Source: Phycisphaerales bacterium
Lineage (GTDB): Bacteria > Planctomycetota > Phycisphaerae > Phycisphaerales > UBA1924
Direction of reading: 5' to 3'
Length of the DNA: 42,503 nt
NCBI GenBank assembly: GCA_020853815.1
Contig: JADYYE010000055.1
Coordinates: 1 to 42,503, forward strand
Of this stretch, positions 33,023 to 40,759 are shown piece after piece (position 1 is the first letter of the stretch; every line of letters begins with the position of its first letter). The notes beneath the pieces are model-generated. The model had not been told where the DNA came from, made no database searches, and worked only from the letters and a program-made list of their open reading frames with translations. Made by a program: the position numbers and the translations under genes.

Positions 33023-33700
33023 GTGGTGAGCGGCGGGCCAAGGCGGAAGTGGTTGCGATGGGCGTGGCGGCTTGCGCGCGGGGTGGTGCTTGGGTTGCTG
33101 TTGATGTGGGGCGTGTGGTGGGTGAGCTGGCGCTGGTTCGATGGTTTGAGCCAGAAGACGTATGTGGTTCGTAGAGGCGGGAGCGAGTGGATGGTCTTTG
33201 AGAGTTGTGGACTCTGGGACCGATCGATGAACGCAAGACGCAGTACGGCGGGAGTACGCGCGAGGATCGGACCGAACGACGCGCTCGTTGAGAGATTGCC
33301 GTGCGAGCGCCATGATCGCGTGCTCGACACGATCCAGCCGGGCGATGAATTGATGCTGGACGAAAAAGGGAGCCTGTGGCCTGCGTTGTCGGGGTTTGAG
33401 GTGTATTCCTCGACTTCGCCGGGGCTGATCAGTCAAGACCTCGTCGTCACTCGTTGGCCTCTCCTGCCGATGATGGTCCCGACGCACATTCATTGGGCGG
33501 GATTTCTCGCGTGGCTGGCGGTTTTCGGCGTGCTTGGAAGCGCGATGTGGGAAGCGCCGAAGTTCGCATGGCGTGCGATGGTGCGGCGGCGCCGGGCGCG
33601 AATGGGGCTGTGCCGCCGGTGCGGATATTCGCTTGAAGGGATCAGCGGTGTGTGCCCGGAGTGCGGCACGTCACGCGACGATGAAGCCCCGCGGGCCTGA
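33023..33700 (+). CDS. membrane protein with C-terminal zinc ribbon
   Basis: About 225 aa. One membrane helix near the start (LARGVVLGLLLMWGVWWVSW), an outer domain of about 110 residues, a second helix (WAGFLAWLAVFGVLGSAMWE), a basic stretch, and a zinc ribbon at the very end (CRRCGYSLEG, then CPECGTS). The ribbon should lie in the cytoplasm. The gene at 39196-39786 has the same plan, and such proteins are common in Planctomycetes, but I know of no function. The start is uncertain: GTG at 33023 or 33026 follows AAAGGG, and TTG at 32948 follows AGGGAG and would add 25 residues. Confidence 0.75.
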   Translation: MVSGGPRRKWLRWAWRLARGVVLGLLLMWGVWWVSWRWFDGLSQKTYVVRRGGSEWMVFESCGLWDRSMNARRSTAGVRARIGPNDALVERLPCERHDRVLDTIQPGDELMLDEKGSLWPALSGFEVYSSTSPGLISQDLVVTRWPLLPMMVPTHIHWAGFLAWLAVFGVLGSAMWEAPKFAWRAMVRRRRARMGLCRRCGYSLEGISGVCPECGTSRDDEAPRA

Positions 33701-33751
33701 CGCTGTGTGGGTGGGCTTGCTTCGGCGGCTCCGGCGGCGGATACTCGCGCC

Positions 33752-34690
33752 GTGGCGAATGACGGCACAGATCGGGCGGGCGGGAAGAGCAGCGCGGAGA
33801 GCAGCGCGATCGGTGGTGCTGCCGCGGCGTGGCGGTACGGCGCGAAAGGCGTGCTGTCGCTGGATCGCGCGCGGGTCATCGCGATCCTGAACGTCACGCC
33901 CGACAGTTTCAGCGATGGCGGCAAGCTTGCGACACCCGAGGCGGCGGCGGGTGCCGCGGCGATCGCGGTCGAGCAGGGCGCGGCGATGTTGGACATCGGC
34001 GGCGAGTCGACGAGACCCGGGGCCGCGAGGGTGGGCGCGGTGGAGCAGATCGTGCGGGTTGTTCCGGCGATCCGGGCGATACGCGCGATGGGCGGTGCGG
34101 CCGGCGTGATTCCGATCAGCGTTGATACGACGCTCTCGAGCGTGGCGCGAGCGGCGCTGGATGCCGGCGCGGACGCGATCAACGACGTGTCGGCGGGCGT
34201 TGAGGACGAGGGGATTCTGTCTTTGGCGGCGGAGCGTGGTGCGGGCGTGATTTTGATGCATCGGCTGAGGCCGCCGGGCGAGGATGCGTATTCGGATCGG
34301 TATCGCGAGCCGCCGCGGTATGGGGATGTGGTGTCGGAGGTGCGCGAGTTCCTGCTCGCGAGGGCGCGGCGGGCGATGGAGCTCGGCGTGCGGCGCGATT
34401 CGATCGTGATCGATCCCGGGCTTGGATTCGGCAAATCGGTCGAGGACAACGTGACGCTGGTGCGTCGGGTGGATGAGCTGGTGAAGACGGGGTTTGCGGT
34501 GCTGGGCGCGGCGAGCCGCAAGAGCTTTGTGGGGCGGGTGTCGCTGGAGAGGCAGACGCAGCCCTCGGAGCGGTTGGCGGGGTCGCTGGCGTTTGCGGCG
34601 GCGATGCACGCGCGGGGAGTTCGGCTGTTCCGCGTGCATGACGTGGCGGAGCATGTGGAGCTGATGAGAGTGATGGAGGCGGTGGGTTGA
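33752..34690 (+). CDS. folP: dihydropteroate synthase
   Basis: Protein of about 312 aa. It joins p-aminobenzoate to dihydropterin diphosphate in folate synthesis and is the target of sulfonamides. All signatures are present: ILNVTPDSFSDGG, LDIGGESTRPGA, SVDTT, INDVSAG, VIDPGLGFGKSVEDN, GAASRKSFVG and FRVHDV. About 40 residues precede the usual start of homology, so the GTG at 33752 is a compromise; GTG at 33707 is also open. TACTCG just upstream is a weak -10-like match. Confidence 0.92.
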   Translation: MANDGTDRAGGKSSAESSAIGGAAAAWRYGAKGVLSLDRARVIAILNVTPDSFSDGGKLATPEAAAGAAAIAVEQGAAMLDIGGESTRPGAARVGAVEQIVRVVPAIRAIRAMGGAAGVIPISVDTTLSSVARAALDAGADAINDVSAGVEDEGILSLAAERGAGVILMHRLRPPGEDAYSDRYREPPRYGDVVSEVREFLLARARRAMELGVRRDSIVIDPGLGFGKSVEDNVTLVRRVDELVKTGFAVLGAASRKSFVGRVSLERQTQPSERLAGSLAFAAAMHARGVRLFRVHDVAEHVELMRVMEAVG

Positions 34691-35118
34691 TCGGCGAAGG
34701 TCGAACGCGGCCATCACCACCGGGGCGCAGGAACACAGAGGAAGCATTGAGAAGGCGGGAATCGAGAAGTGGATTTCACCGCACAGACCGCGGAGAACGC
34801 GGAGAAAGACAGGAACTCGAAGGGCTCGATGAGCGCGAAGGGAAACAGAAGAAGAAGAAGAAGAAGAAGGAACTCGGAGGAAATAGGGGAGAGAAGAGGA
34901 ACGCGGAGAAGAGCGGGAGTGCGGAATGGGACTGGGGAGCGTCGGAAACCCAAGGCTGATCGTGTCCTGTGGCGGGAGTGGGCGGCGTCCGAGCGTGGAT
35001 GAACGAACAGGGAACGAACAGGGATTGGACGGATGGGGAGACGGGGCTACCATCGGCCTGAATCCGCTTTGCCGGTGTGGCGAAGCGCCTGACGACGGAG
35101 CGTCAAGGGGACCACTTC
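34691..35118. other. purine-rich spacer with repeats before trxA
   Basis: No gene is seen in these 428 nt. Contents are: a period-9 array at 34778-34804 (ACCGCACAG, ACCGCGGAG, AACGCGGAG; reverse of the CTCTGCG family); a run of about 7.7 AGA triplets at 34847-34869; a degenerate heptamer stretch at about 34915-34935; GAACGAACAGG twice in tandem at about 35001-35022; and the trxA promoter. Confidence 0.7.
35025..35053 (+). promoter_or_regulatory. sigma-70-type promoter of trxA
   Basis: TTGGAC, a 17-nt spacer, then TACCAT. The predicted transcript begins near 35060, about 60 nt before the ATG. Confidence 0.5.
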
Positions 35119-35454
35119 ATGAGCAGCGCCAACGTTGTGAATTTGACGGACGCGAACTTCGATGCCGAGGTGATCAATTCGGCCCAGCCGATGCTGGTGG
35201 ACTTTTATGCGAGCTGGTGCGGGCCGTGCAAGATATTGTCGCCGGTGGTGGATGCGCTGGCGGACCAGTTTGCGGGCAAGGCGCGGGTCGGGAAGGTTGA
35301 CACGGACAACGCGAGAGCGGTGAGCGTGAAGCACGGGATTACGGCCCTGCCGACGCTCCTGGTCTTCAAGAACGGGCAGGTGGTGAAGCGCTGGGTCGGT
35401 CTGACCCGCAAGGAAGACATCGCCGCCGTGCTTACCGAGGTTTCGAGCAAGTGA
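35119..35454 (+). CDS. trxA: thioredoxin
   Basis: Protein of 111 aa with the active site ASWCGPCKIL (Cys34, Cys37), the cis-proline region ALPTLLVFKNGQ, and normal thioredoxin length. It is the cytoplasmic disulfide reductant. The ATG at 35119 follows AAGGGG. The stop codon overlaps the GTG of the next gene by 4 nt (GTGA), so both are made from one mRNA. Confidence 0.95.
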   Translation: MSSANVVNLTDANFDAEVINSAQPMLVDFYASWCGPCKILSPVVDALADQFAGKARVGKVDTDNARAVSVKHGITALPTLLVFKNGQVVKRWVGLTRKEDIAAVLTEVSSK

Positions 35455-36512
35455 ATCAAGCCGGGCAACCCGGGACCGGTGCGTCTGAAGGCCGCGTGCT
35501 GCGCTGCGGCGTGGTGGGCGTTGGTCGGATGGGCCAGCACCACGCGCGGGTGTACGCGACGGAGAAGGGCTGCACGCTGGTGGGCGTGGTGGATGCCAGT
35601 CCGCAGCGTCGGGCGGAAATCGCGGACAAGTTCAATTGCCGCGGGTTCGAGACGGTTGAGCAGCTGATCGAGGCGGGTGTGGACGCTGTTTCGGTGGCGG
35701 TGCCCACGACGTTTCACCGCGCGTCGGCGGAGCCCTTGCTGTCGGCGGGGGTGGCGTGCCTGATCGAGAAGCCTTTGGCGGGCGACGTCGCGTCGGCGCG
35801 GTCGATCAAGGACGTGGCGGAGCGGACGGGCTCGATCCTGATGGTCGGGCACATCGAGCGTTTCAACCCGATCATGCGGGCGATGCAGAAGGCGACGGAG
35901 AACAGCCAGCCGGTCGTGCCGCGGTTCATTGAGGTGCACCGGGTGAGCCCGATGACGTTCCGCTCGGTCGATACGAGCGTGGTGATGGACATGATGATCC
36001 ATGACCTCGACGTGGTGCTGATGCTGATGGATGGCCGCGAGCCGGACGACGTGCAGGCGTCGGGCGTGGCGGTGATCACGGACCACGAGGACATCTGCAA
36101 CGCGCGGCTGACGTGGAAGCTCCCGCACGGGACGTGCGTGGCGAGCGTGTCGGCGAGCCGCCTGGCGCTGAAGACGGAGCGCGTGACCAGGATCACGGGC
36201 GAGAACGCGTATATCAAGATCGACTACGGCGCCAAGACGGGGACGATGATCCGGCGGATCGCCAACGAGATCCAGATGCGCGAGATGCGTGAGCAGCTCC
36301 GGCGCGGCGTGGACCTCACGAGCCTGAAGTGGAGCGAACTGGTCAACATCGAGCCGTTGGTTGTGGACGACGCCGAGCCCATCGTGATGGAGCTGCGGGC
36401 GTTTCTGAACGCGATCCGGACGGGCCAGCGGCCGCCGATCGATGCGGATGCGGGGTTCGTGAATGTTCGCGTGGCGCAGCGGATCATCGAAGCCGTGCGG
36501 ATGAATCAGTAG
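35451..36512 (+). CDS. Gfo/Idh/MocA-family NAD(P)-dependent oxidoreductase
   Basis: Protein of 353 aa. The N-terminal Rossmann fold has CGVVGVGRMGQHHARVY, then AVSVAVPTTFHRASAE and the family EKP in CLIEKPLAG. HIERFNP and DMMIHDLDVVL follow in the substrate domain. It oxidises or reduces a sugar, often a nucleotide sugar. HIERFNP and the presence of lpxB elsewhere in the window are compatible with a GnnA-like UDP-GlcNAc 3-dehydrogenase for amino-linked lipid A, but no GnnB-type aminotransferase is beside it, so this is only a suggestion. It starts with GTG inside the trxA stop codon. Confidence 0.88.
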   Translation: MNQAGQPGTGASEGRVLRCGVVGVGRMGQHHARVYATEKGCTLVGVVDASPQRRAEIADKFNCRGFETVEQLIEAGVDAVSVAVPTTFHRASAEPLLSAGVACLIEKPLAGDVASARSIKDVAERTGSILMVGHIERFNPIMRAMQKATENSQPVVPRFIEVHRVSPMTFRSVDTSVVMDMMIHDLDVVLMLMDGREPDDVQASGVAVITDHEDICNARLTWKLPHGTCVASVSASRLALKTERVTRITGENAYIKIDYGAKTGTMIRRIANEIQMREMREQLRRGVDLTSLKWSELVNIEPLVVDDAEPIVMELRAFLNAIRTGQRPPIDADAGFVNVRVAQRIIEAVRMNQ

Positions 36513-36780
36513 GGCCTGGAGTCCAACGGCAGAGCGGCGGGGGGGCCGTGGGATGCTGCGCCCCGTAACGCGGCGGGGGTGGTGGCGGTGGGTCCGATCA
36601 CCAGAATTGAGCGCGGCCGGATGGGCCAAGGTGGGCGCACGCGAGGAAGTTGACGATTGGCGTGCTTCCGGGGCCGGATGGGATTACTATTGCGGTTCCG
36701 AAGCTTCACCCTCCGGGTCCTCGCGGACCGGCTCGGGCGGGTGGCAAACACACACGGTTCGCATTGTCCAGAAGCACCCC

Positions 36781-38121
36781 ATGCAACCCAACGATCAGAA
36801 CGCGGCGTCGGCGTCCTCCAGCAATCCACTCTCGGCCGAGCTTGAGGCCGAGATCAACGCGGCGATGGAGGACCTCGCGAAGTTCGCGCCGCCTTCGGCG
36901 CCCGTGACACGTCCGGCGGGGATCCGCGGGCCGCGGGTGGTTCAGGCGGGGCGTGAGCATCGCTCTGGCCGCGTGGTTTCGATCGGTCCGAGCGACATCT
37001 TCATCGAGTTTGGTCCCAAGGAGCTGGGCGTGGTGTCGCGCATCGGCTGGCCCGAGGATCAGCTGCCGAAGGTGGGCGAGACGGCGGAGGTGGTGGTCGA
37101 TCGATTTGAGGCCAGCGAATCGCTGTTCATCTGCTCGCGCCCGGGCGCGGTGCAGAAGGCGGATTGGGAATTGCTGGAGGCTGGCCAGACGATCGAGGCG
37201 CGGGTGACGGGCGTGAACAAGGGTGGCTTGGAGCTTGAGGTCGCGGGCCACCGCGCGTTTATGCCGGCGAGCCAGGTGAGCGTGGATCGCATCCCCGACA
37301 TGTCGGTGCTGGTGGGCGAGAAGATGACGTGCCAGGTGGTGCGGGTGGACCGCATGGGCAAGGGCAACATCGTCTTGTCGCGCCGCGACCTGCTGGAACA
37401 GGAGCGGAAGGCCAAGGCCGAGAAGCTCAAGGCGACGCTGGTTGAGGGCGCGGTGATGGAAGGCGTGGTCCGCAAGATCATGCCGTTCGGCGCGTTCGTG
37501 GACCTTGGCGGGCTGGATGGGCTGGTTCACATCTCCGACATGACGTATGACCGCGCGGGCTTCGGCGAGAAGTCCGTGGCGAAGTATGTGAAGGAAGGGC
37601 AGCCGGTCCGCGTTCAGGTGCTGAAGGTTGACATCGAGGGCAACAAGATCTCGCTGGGCATGAAGCAGGTCGCGGGCGATCCCTTTGCGACGGCGGCCAA
37701 CGACATCAAGGAAGGCTCAGACGTGACGGGGCGCGTGGTGCGCATCACGGAGTTCGGCGCATTTGTCGAGCTTGCGCCGGGCGTGGACGGCATGGTCCAC
37801 ATCTCGGAACTCGACTACAAGCGCGTCGGCAAGGTCGAGGACGTGCTGAAGGTTGATCAGGTGATCAACGCCCGCGTGCTGCGGATCGACGCCGGCTCGC
37901 GGCGCATCAGCCTGTCGATCAAGGCCACCAAGCCCGCGCCGGAGCCGACGGGCGGCGAGGGCGGCGGGGGATTCGGCGGTGGCGGCCCCGGTGGAGGTCG
38001 CGGCAAGAAGCGCGGCGAGCCGGTCGGACGCAGCGCCGATGAGATCCTCAAGGAAACGCCCGCGCTGCGCCGCATGCGCGAGAAGTTCAAGAAGACGCAG
38101 TACAAGGGCGGGCTTGGTTGA
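36781..38121 (+). CDS. 30S ribosomal protein S1 homologue
   Basis: Protein of 446 aa with four S1 RNA-binding domains: about 57-125 (HRSGRVVSIGPSDIFIEFG), 138-205 (EARVTGVNKGGLELEVAGHR), 220-300 (GVVRKIMPFGAFVDLGGLDG) and 310-385 (GRVVRITEFGAFVELAPGVD). The last two carry the strong VHISD/VHISEL signature. E. coli S1 has six domains; this is a shorter form. After the fourth domain is a Gly-rich stretch (GGEGGGGFGGGGPGGGRG) and a basic end. It brings mRNA to the ribosome, relevant here because several genes lack ribosome sites. The 268-nt upstream spacer is GC-rich without a clear promoter. A strong terminator follows. Confidence 0.9.
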   Translation: MQPNDQNAASASSSNPLSAELEAEINAAMEDLAKFAPPSAPVTRPAGIRGPRVVQAGREHRSGRVVSIGPSDIFIEFGPKELGVVSRIGWPEDQLPKVGETAEVVVDRFEASESLFICSRPGAVQKADWELLEAGQTIEARVTGVNKGGLELEVAGHRAFMPASQVSVDRIPDMSVLVGEKMTCQVVRVDRMGKGNIVLSRRDLLEQERKAKAEKLKATLVEGAVMEGVVRKIMPFGAFVDLGGLDGLVHISDMTYDRAGFGEKSVAKYVKEGQPVRVQVLKVDIEGNKISLGMKQVAGDPFATAANDIKEGSDVTGRVVRITEFGAFVELAPGVDGMVHISELDYKRVGKVEDVLKVDQVINARVLRIDAGSRRISLSIKATKPAPEPTGGEGGGGFGGGGPGGGRGKKRGEPVGRSADEILKETPALRRMREKFKKTQYKGGLG

Positions 38122-38192
38122 ACCATGGGCTGGAAGTCGGGGGACCGAGCGTCAAGTTCGGCTCTGCCAGGACGCGGAGTGAGCATGAATGG

Positions 38193-38220
38193 ACCGGGCG
38201 AGCCATCTCGCCCGGTTTTT
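38193..38220 (+). terminator. rho-independent terminator after the S1 gene
   Basis: ACCGGGCGAG pairs perfectly with CTCGCCCGGT across CCAT, then TTTT. Confidence 0.9.
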
Positions 38221-38305
38221 CTTTGAGCGGATGGGCGGGTGCGACGGGGGGCATCGGTGTCGATGATGACGTGACGCACGCGCCGATGTGACGCGAGACT
38301 CGACA

Positions 38306-38311
38306 TATCAT
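38306..38311 (+). promoter_or_regulatory. candidate -10 box for leaderless ispD mRNA
   Basis: TATCAT ends 6 nt before the ATG, and no ribosome site is present. Confidence 0.45.
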
Positions 38312-38317
38312 CGCGGC

Positions 38318-39169
38318 ATGAAGATCGGCGTCATCATCCCGGCCGCGGGCGCCAGCGCTCGCTATCGCACCGAGGCGCAGCGTTCCAAGCTCGACGAGGA
38401 CCTGGGCGGCAAGTCGGTGCTGCAGCGATCGGTCGAGCTCTTCACTAAGCTCGAGTCGCCCGACTGGTCGATCACGTCGATGGTGGTCGCGGGCCCGGCG
38501 GCGGACGACGCGTTCGCGGAGTTCAAGCAGCGCCACGCGGACAAACTGGCGATCCTGGGCGTGACGCTGTGCCGCGGCGGGCTTGTGCATCGCTGGGAGA
38601 CCGTGAAGAACGCGCTGGCCGCGATTTCCAGCGATTGCACGCACATCGCGGTGCATGACGCGGCGCGTCCGTGTACGCCGATGGAATTGATCGAGCGGCT
38701 GTTCGACGCGGCGATGAAACACCCCGCGGTCGTGCCCGGCGTTCCCGTGCCCGACACGATCAAACGAACGATTGAGATTGACGCGCCGGCGGCGGGGCGC
38801 GATCCCTTGGCGGCGATCCTGGGCGACGACGCGCCGAGCGGGCCCAAGAAGATGAGGCTGGTCGACGCGACGTTGGACCGCGCGGATGTGTACGCGATCC
38901 AGACGCCGCAGGTGTTCAGAGCGGAGTTGCTGCGACGCGCGTATGAGCAGAGCGATTTATCAAGCACGGACGACGCGTCGCTGGTGGAGCGGTTGCTTTC
39001 GAGGGAGAATCCGCCGGCCAAGGTGGGTTGCTCGCCGAAGAATTGCGTGGTGGTGCTGGATGCGGACCCGCGGAACATCAAGATCACGCGGCTGGGGGAT
39101 TTGCGTTTAGCGCGGTCGATTTTGGGCGTGGGCGGGCCGCACGACAAACCGGCGCATCGAAGGTTCTGA
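38318..39169 (+). CDS. ispD: 2-C-methyl-D-erythritol 4-phosphate cytidylyltransferase
   Basis: Protein of 283 aa that couples CTP to MEP, the third step of the pathway begun by Dxs. Visible motifs are IIPAAGASARYRTEAQRSKL (CTP loop and Lys), VHDAARPCTP, GVPVPDTIKRT and YAIQTPQVFRAELLRRAYEQ. It is about 50 residues longer than most IspD proteins. The extra part includes an Asp/Ala/Pro-rich stretch (PAAGRDPLAAILGDDAPSGP) between the DTIKR strand and the QTPQ motif. The ATG at 38318 is the only start consistent with the CTP loop at the N-terminus. Confidence 0.9.
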   Translation: MKIGVIIPAAGASARYRTEAQRSKLDEDLGGKSVLQRSVELFTKLESPDWSITSMVVAGPAADDAFAEFKQRHADKLAILGVTLCRGGLVHRWETVKNALAAISSDCTHIAVHDAARPCTPMELIERLFDAAMKHPAVVPGVPVPDTIKRTIEIDAPAAGRDPLAAILGDDAPSGPKKMRLVDATLDRADVYAIQTPQVFRAELLRRAYEQSDLSSTDDASLVERLLSRENPPAKVGCSPKNCVVVLDADPRNIKITRLGDLRLARSILGVGGPHDKPAHRRF

Positions 39170-39195
39170 TAAGCTGCGCACCTGGGAGGCGCGGC

Positions 39196-39786
39196 ATGAA
39201 AGAGGCAGGAGTAAATTCGAGGCGACGCAGGATTCTCAGGGTCGTCATGTGGCTGTGTGCCGCGTCGGCGCTCCTCATGGTCGTCTCGTGGATCTGGGGT
39301 AGTTTCGGGACCTGCTCGATCGGCGGCGGCGGCCTGCGTGTGAGCGTGACGGCGTCGCAGTTGCAGCTCGCGATCGCGAATCAGCCGGTGATTCGCCGGC
39401 CGGAGGCGTGGTATTTCCCACGGGCGAGCGTGGGGGTTCTTCTACCGAGCAGCAATGTGCGCCCGACGACGTCGACAGCGGCGATGACAGCCGCGACGCC
39501 GAGCGGATCCACGGTGACGATCTCGCTGCGGGTGGTGTCCGCGCCGCTGTGGCAATTGCTGCTGGTGCTGTTGATCGTGATCGGTGGCGCATGGCGTCTC
39601 TCGCGGCGGGTGTGCCCGGCGGGTCATTGCAGCGCCTGCGGCTACGACCTGCGCGGGCTGGGATCGGGCAAGTGCCCGGAGTGCGGCGAGGGGTTTCTTG
39701 CCAGGATGATGGCGAAGGTGCGGCGGACGATCGAGCGGCGACGAGGGATCATGCCGCGGCGGGGCGCGTCGTTGTCGCGGGCGTGA
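39196..39786 (+). CDS. membrane protein with C-terminal zinc ribbon (second copy of the architecture)
   Basis: Protein of 196 aa. A helix near the N-terminus (VVMWLCAASALLMVVSWIWG), a short outer domain of about 90 residues, a second helix (WQLLLVLLIVIGGAWRLSRR), then a zinc ribbon (CSACGYDLRG, CPECGEG) and a basic tail rich in Arg. Apart from the ribbon there is little similarity to the protein at 33023. GGGAGG precedes the ATG. Function unknown. Confidence 0.8.
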   Translation: MKEAGVNSRRRRILRVVMWLCAASALLMVVSWIWGSFGTCSIGGGGLRVSVTASQLQLAIANQPVIRRPEAWYFPRASVGVLLPSSNVRPTTSTAAMTAATPSGSTVTISLRVVSAPLWQLLLVLLIVIGGAWRLSRRVCPAGHCSACGYDLRGLGSGKCPECGEGFLARMMAKVRRTIERRRGIMPRRGASLSRA

Positions 39787-39848
39787 TGCGATCACCGACG
39801 GCACGGATCTGAAGGCGGGTCCGTGGCACGCCAAGCGGAGCTCCCCGC

Positions 39849-39854
39849 TAGACT
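39849..39854 (+). promoter_or_regulatory. candidate -10 box for leaderless HIT mRNA
   Basis: TAGACT ends 6 nt before the ATG at 39861, and no ribosome site is present. Confidence 0.45.
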
Positions 39855-39860
39855 GTGCGC

Positions 39861-40274
39861 ATGGCAGAGACCATCTTTTCGAAGATCATCCGCGGCGAGA
39901 TCCCGTGCCATAAGGTGTATGAGGACGCGCACGTGCTCTCGTTCCTCGACGTGTTCCCGCTTTCGCGCGGGCACACGCTGGTGATTCCCAAGCAGGAAGT
40001 CGCGACGGTGGATCAACTGTCGGACGAGGCGGCGGCGGCGATCGGGCGGGCCCTGCCGCGGGTCTGCCGTGCGGTGCTGAAGGTCAGCGGCGCGACGGCG
40101 TACAACATCCTGCAGAACAACGGCGCGGGGGCGCACCAGGCCGTGTTCCACGTGCATTTCCACATCATCCCGAAGCATGACAGCGGCGAGGGGCTGGGGA
40201 TCGTGTGGAAGCCGGGCAAGCTGGACGGTGCGGCGGGCGCGAAGATGGCGGCGGAGATCGCCGCGCAGTTGTAG
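39861..40274 (+). CDS. HIT-family (HINT-like) nucleotide hydrolase
   Basis: Protein of 137 aa with FSKIIRGEIPCHKVYED, LVIPKQEV, YNILQNNGAGAHQAVFHVHF and HIIP. The histidine triad is His97, His99 and His101. Proteins of this type hydrolyse AMP-linked amides such as aminoacyl-adenylates in the cytoplasm. The C-terminus is slightly extended. Confidence 0.93.
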   Translation: MAETIFSKIIRGEIPCHKVYEDAHVLSFLDVFPLSRGHTLVIPKQEVATVDQLSDEAAAAIGRALPRVCRAVLKVSGATAYNILQNNGAGAHQAVFHVHFHIIPKHDSGEGLGIVWKPGKLDGAAGAKMAAEIAAQL

Positions 40275-40374
40275 CCGGTGAGCCCACGATTGAAGCGATC
40301 CGTGTTCGCGCCTCGAGAATCCGGTCGCGGAGAGTTCAGGGGCGGACGAAGATCATGCAGAGAGAGGAATCTCG

Positions 40375-40716
40375 ATGGCCACGCCGATGATGGATGGAAC
40401 GCGCCCGGAGTTTGTTGAGCTTCTGGGGGCGTGCCCGGTTGTCGCGGGTGCGACGGTGAGCCGTGCGTTGCTCAACATGCCGGACGGTCGTGTGATTGTC
40501 TTTGCGATGGACGCGGGGCAGGAGATGAGCGAGCACCGTGCGCCGTTCATGGCGAGCGTGCAGGTGCTCGACGGCCGACTGAAGTTTGGCGTGGATGGCA
40601 AGGATCGCGAGATGCGTGCGAACGACTGGCTCGTCATGCCGCCCAACGCGCCGCACCGATTGCTCGCGATCGAGCCGACGCGGTTTGTGCTCACGCTGTT
40701 TAAGCACGGCGCATGA
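40375..40716 (+). CDS. small cupin-domain protein
   Basis: Protein of 113 aa consisting of a single cupin barrel: MSEHRAPFMASVQVLDGRLK and WLVMPPNAPHRLLAIEPTRF. Metal-ligand candidates are the His in SEHRAP and the His in APHRL. It may be a small dioxygenase, isomerase or sensor; nothing points to one of these. GAGAGGAA precedes the ATG. Confidence 0.8.
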   Translation: MATPMMDGTRPEFVELLGACPVVAGATVSRALLNMPDGRVIVFAMDAGQEMSEHRAPFMASVQVLDGRLKFGVDGKDREMRANDWLVMPPNAPHRLLAIEPTRFVLTLFKHGA

Positions 40717-40759
40717 GGCGAGGTCGGGCGTGGTGTTGAGTTGCCGGATGGCTGAGCGA

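Noticed and set aside
36650..36907. Small ORF in another frame across the start of the S1 gene
   Set aside because: Its second half is the out-of-frame reading of S1, and the first part has no ribosome site or recognisable motif.
38250..38290. A fourth copy of the ACCGATGTCG hairpin near ispD
   Set aside because: Only CATCGG and CCGATG are present, far apart, and the flanks differ. It is too weak to count as a copy.
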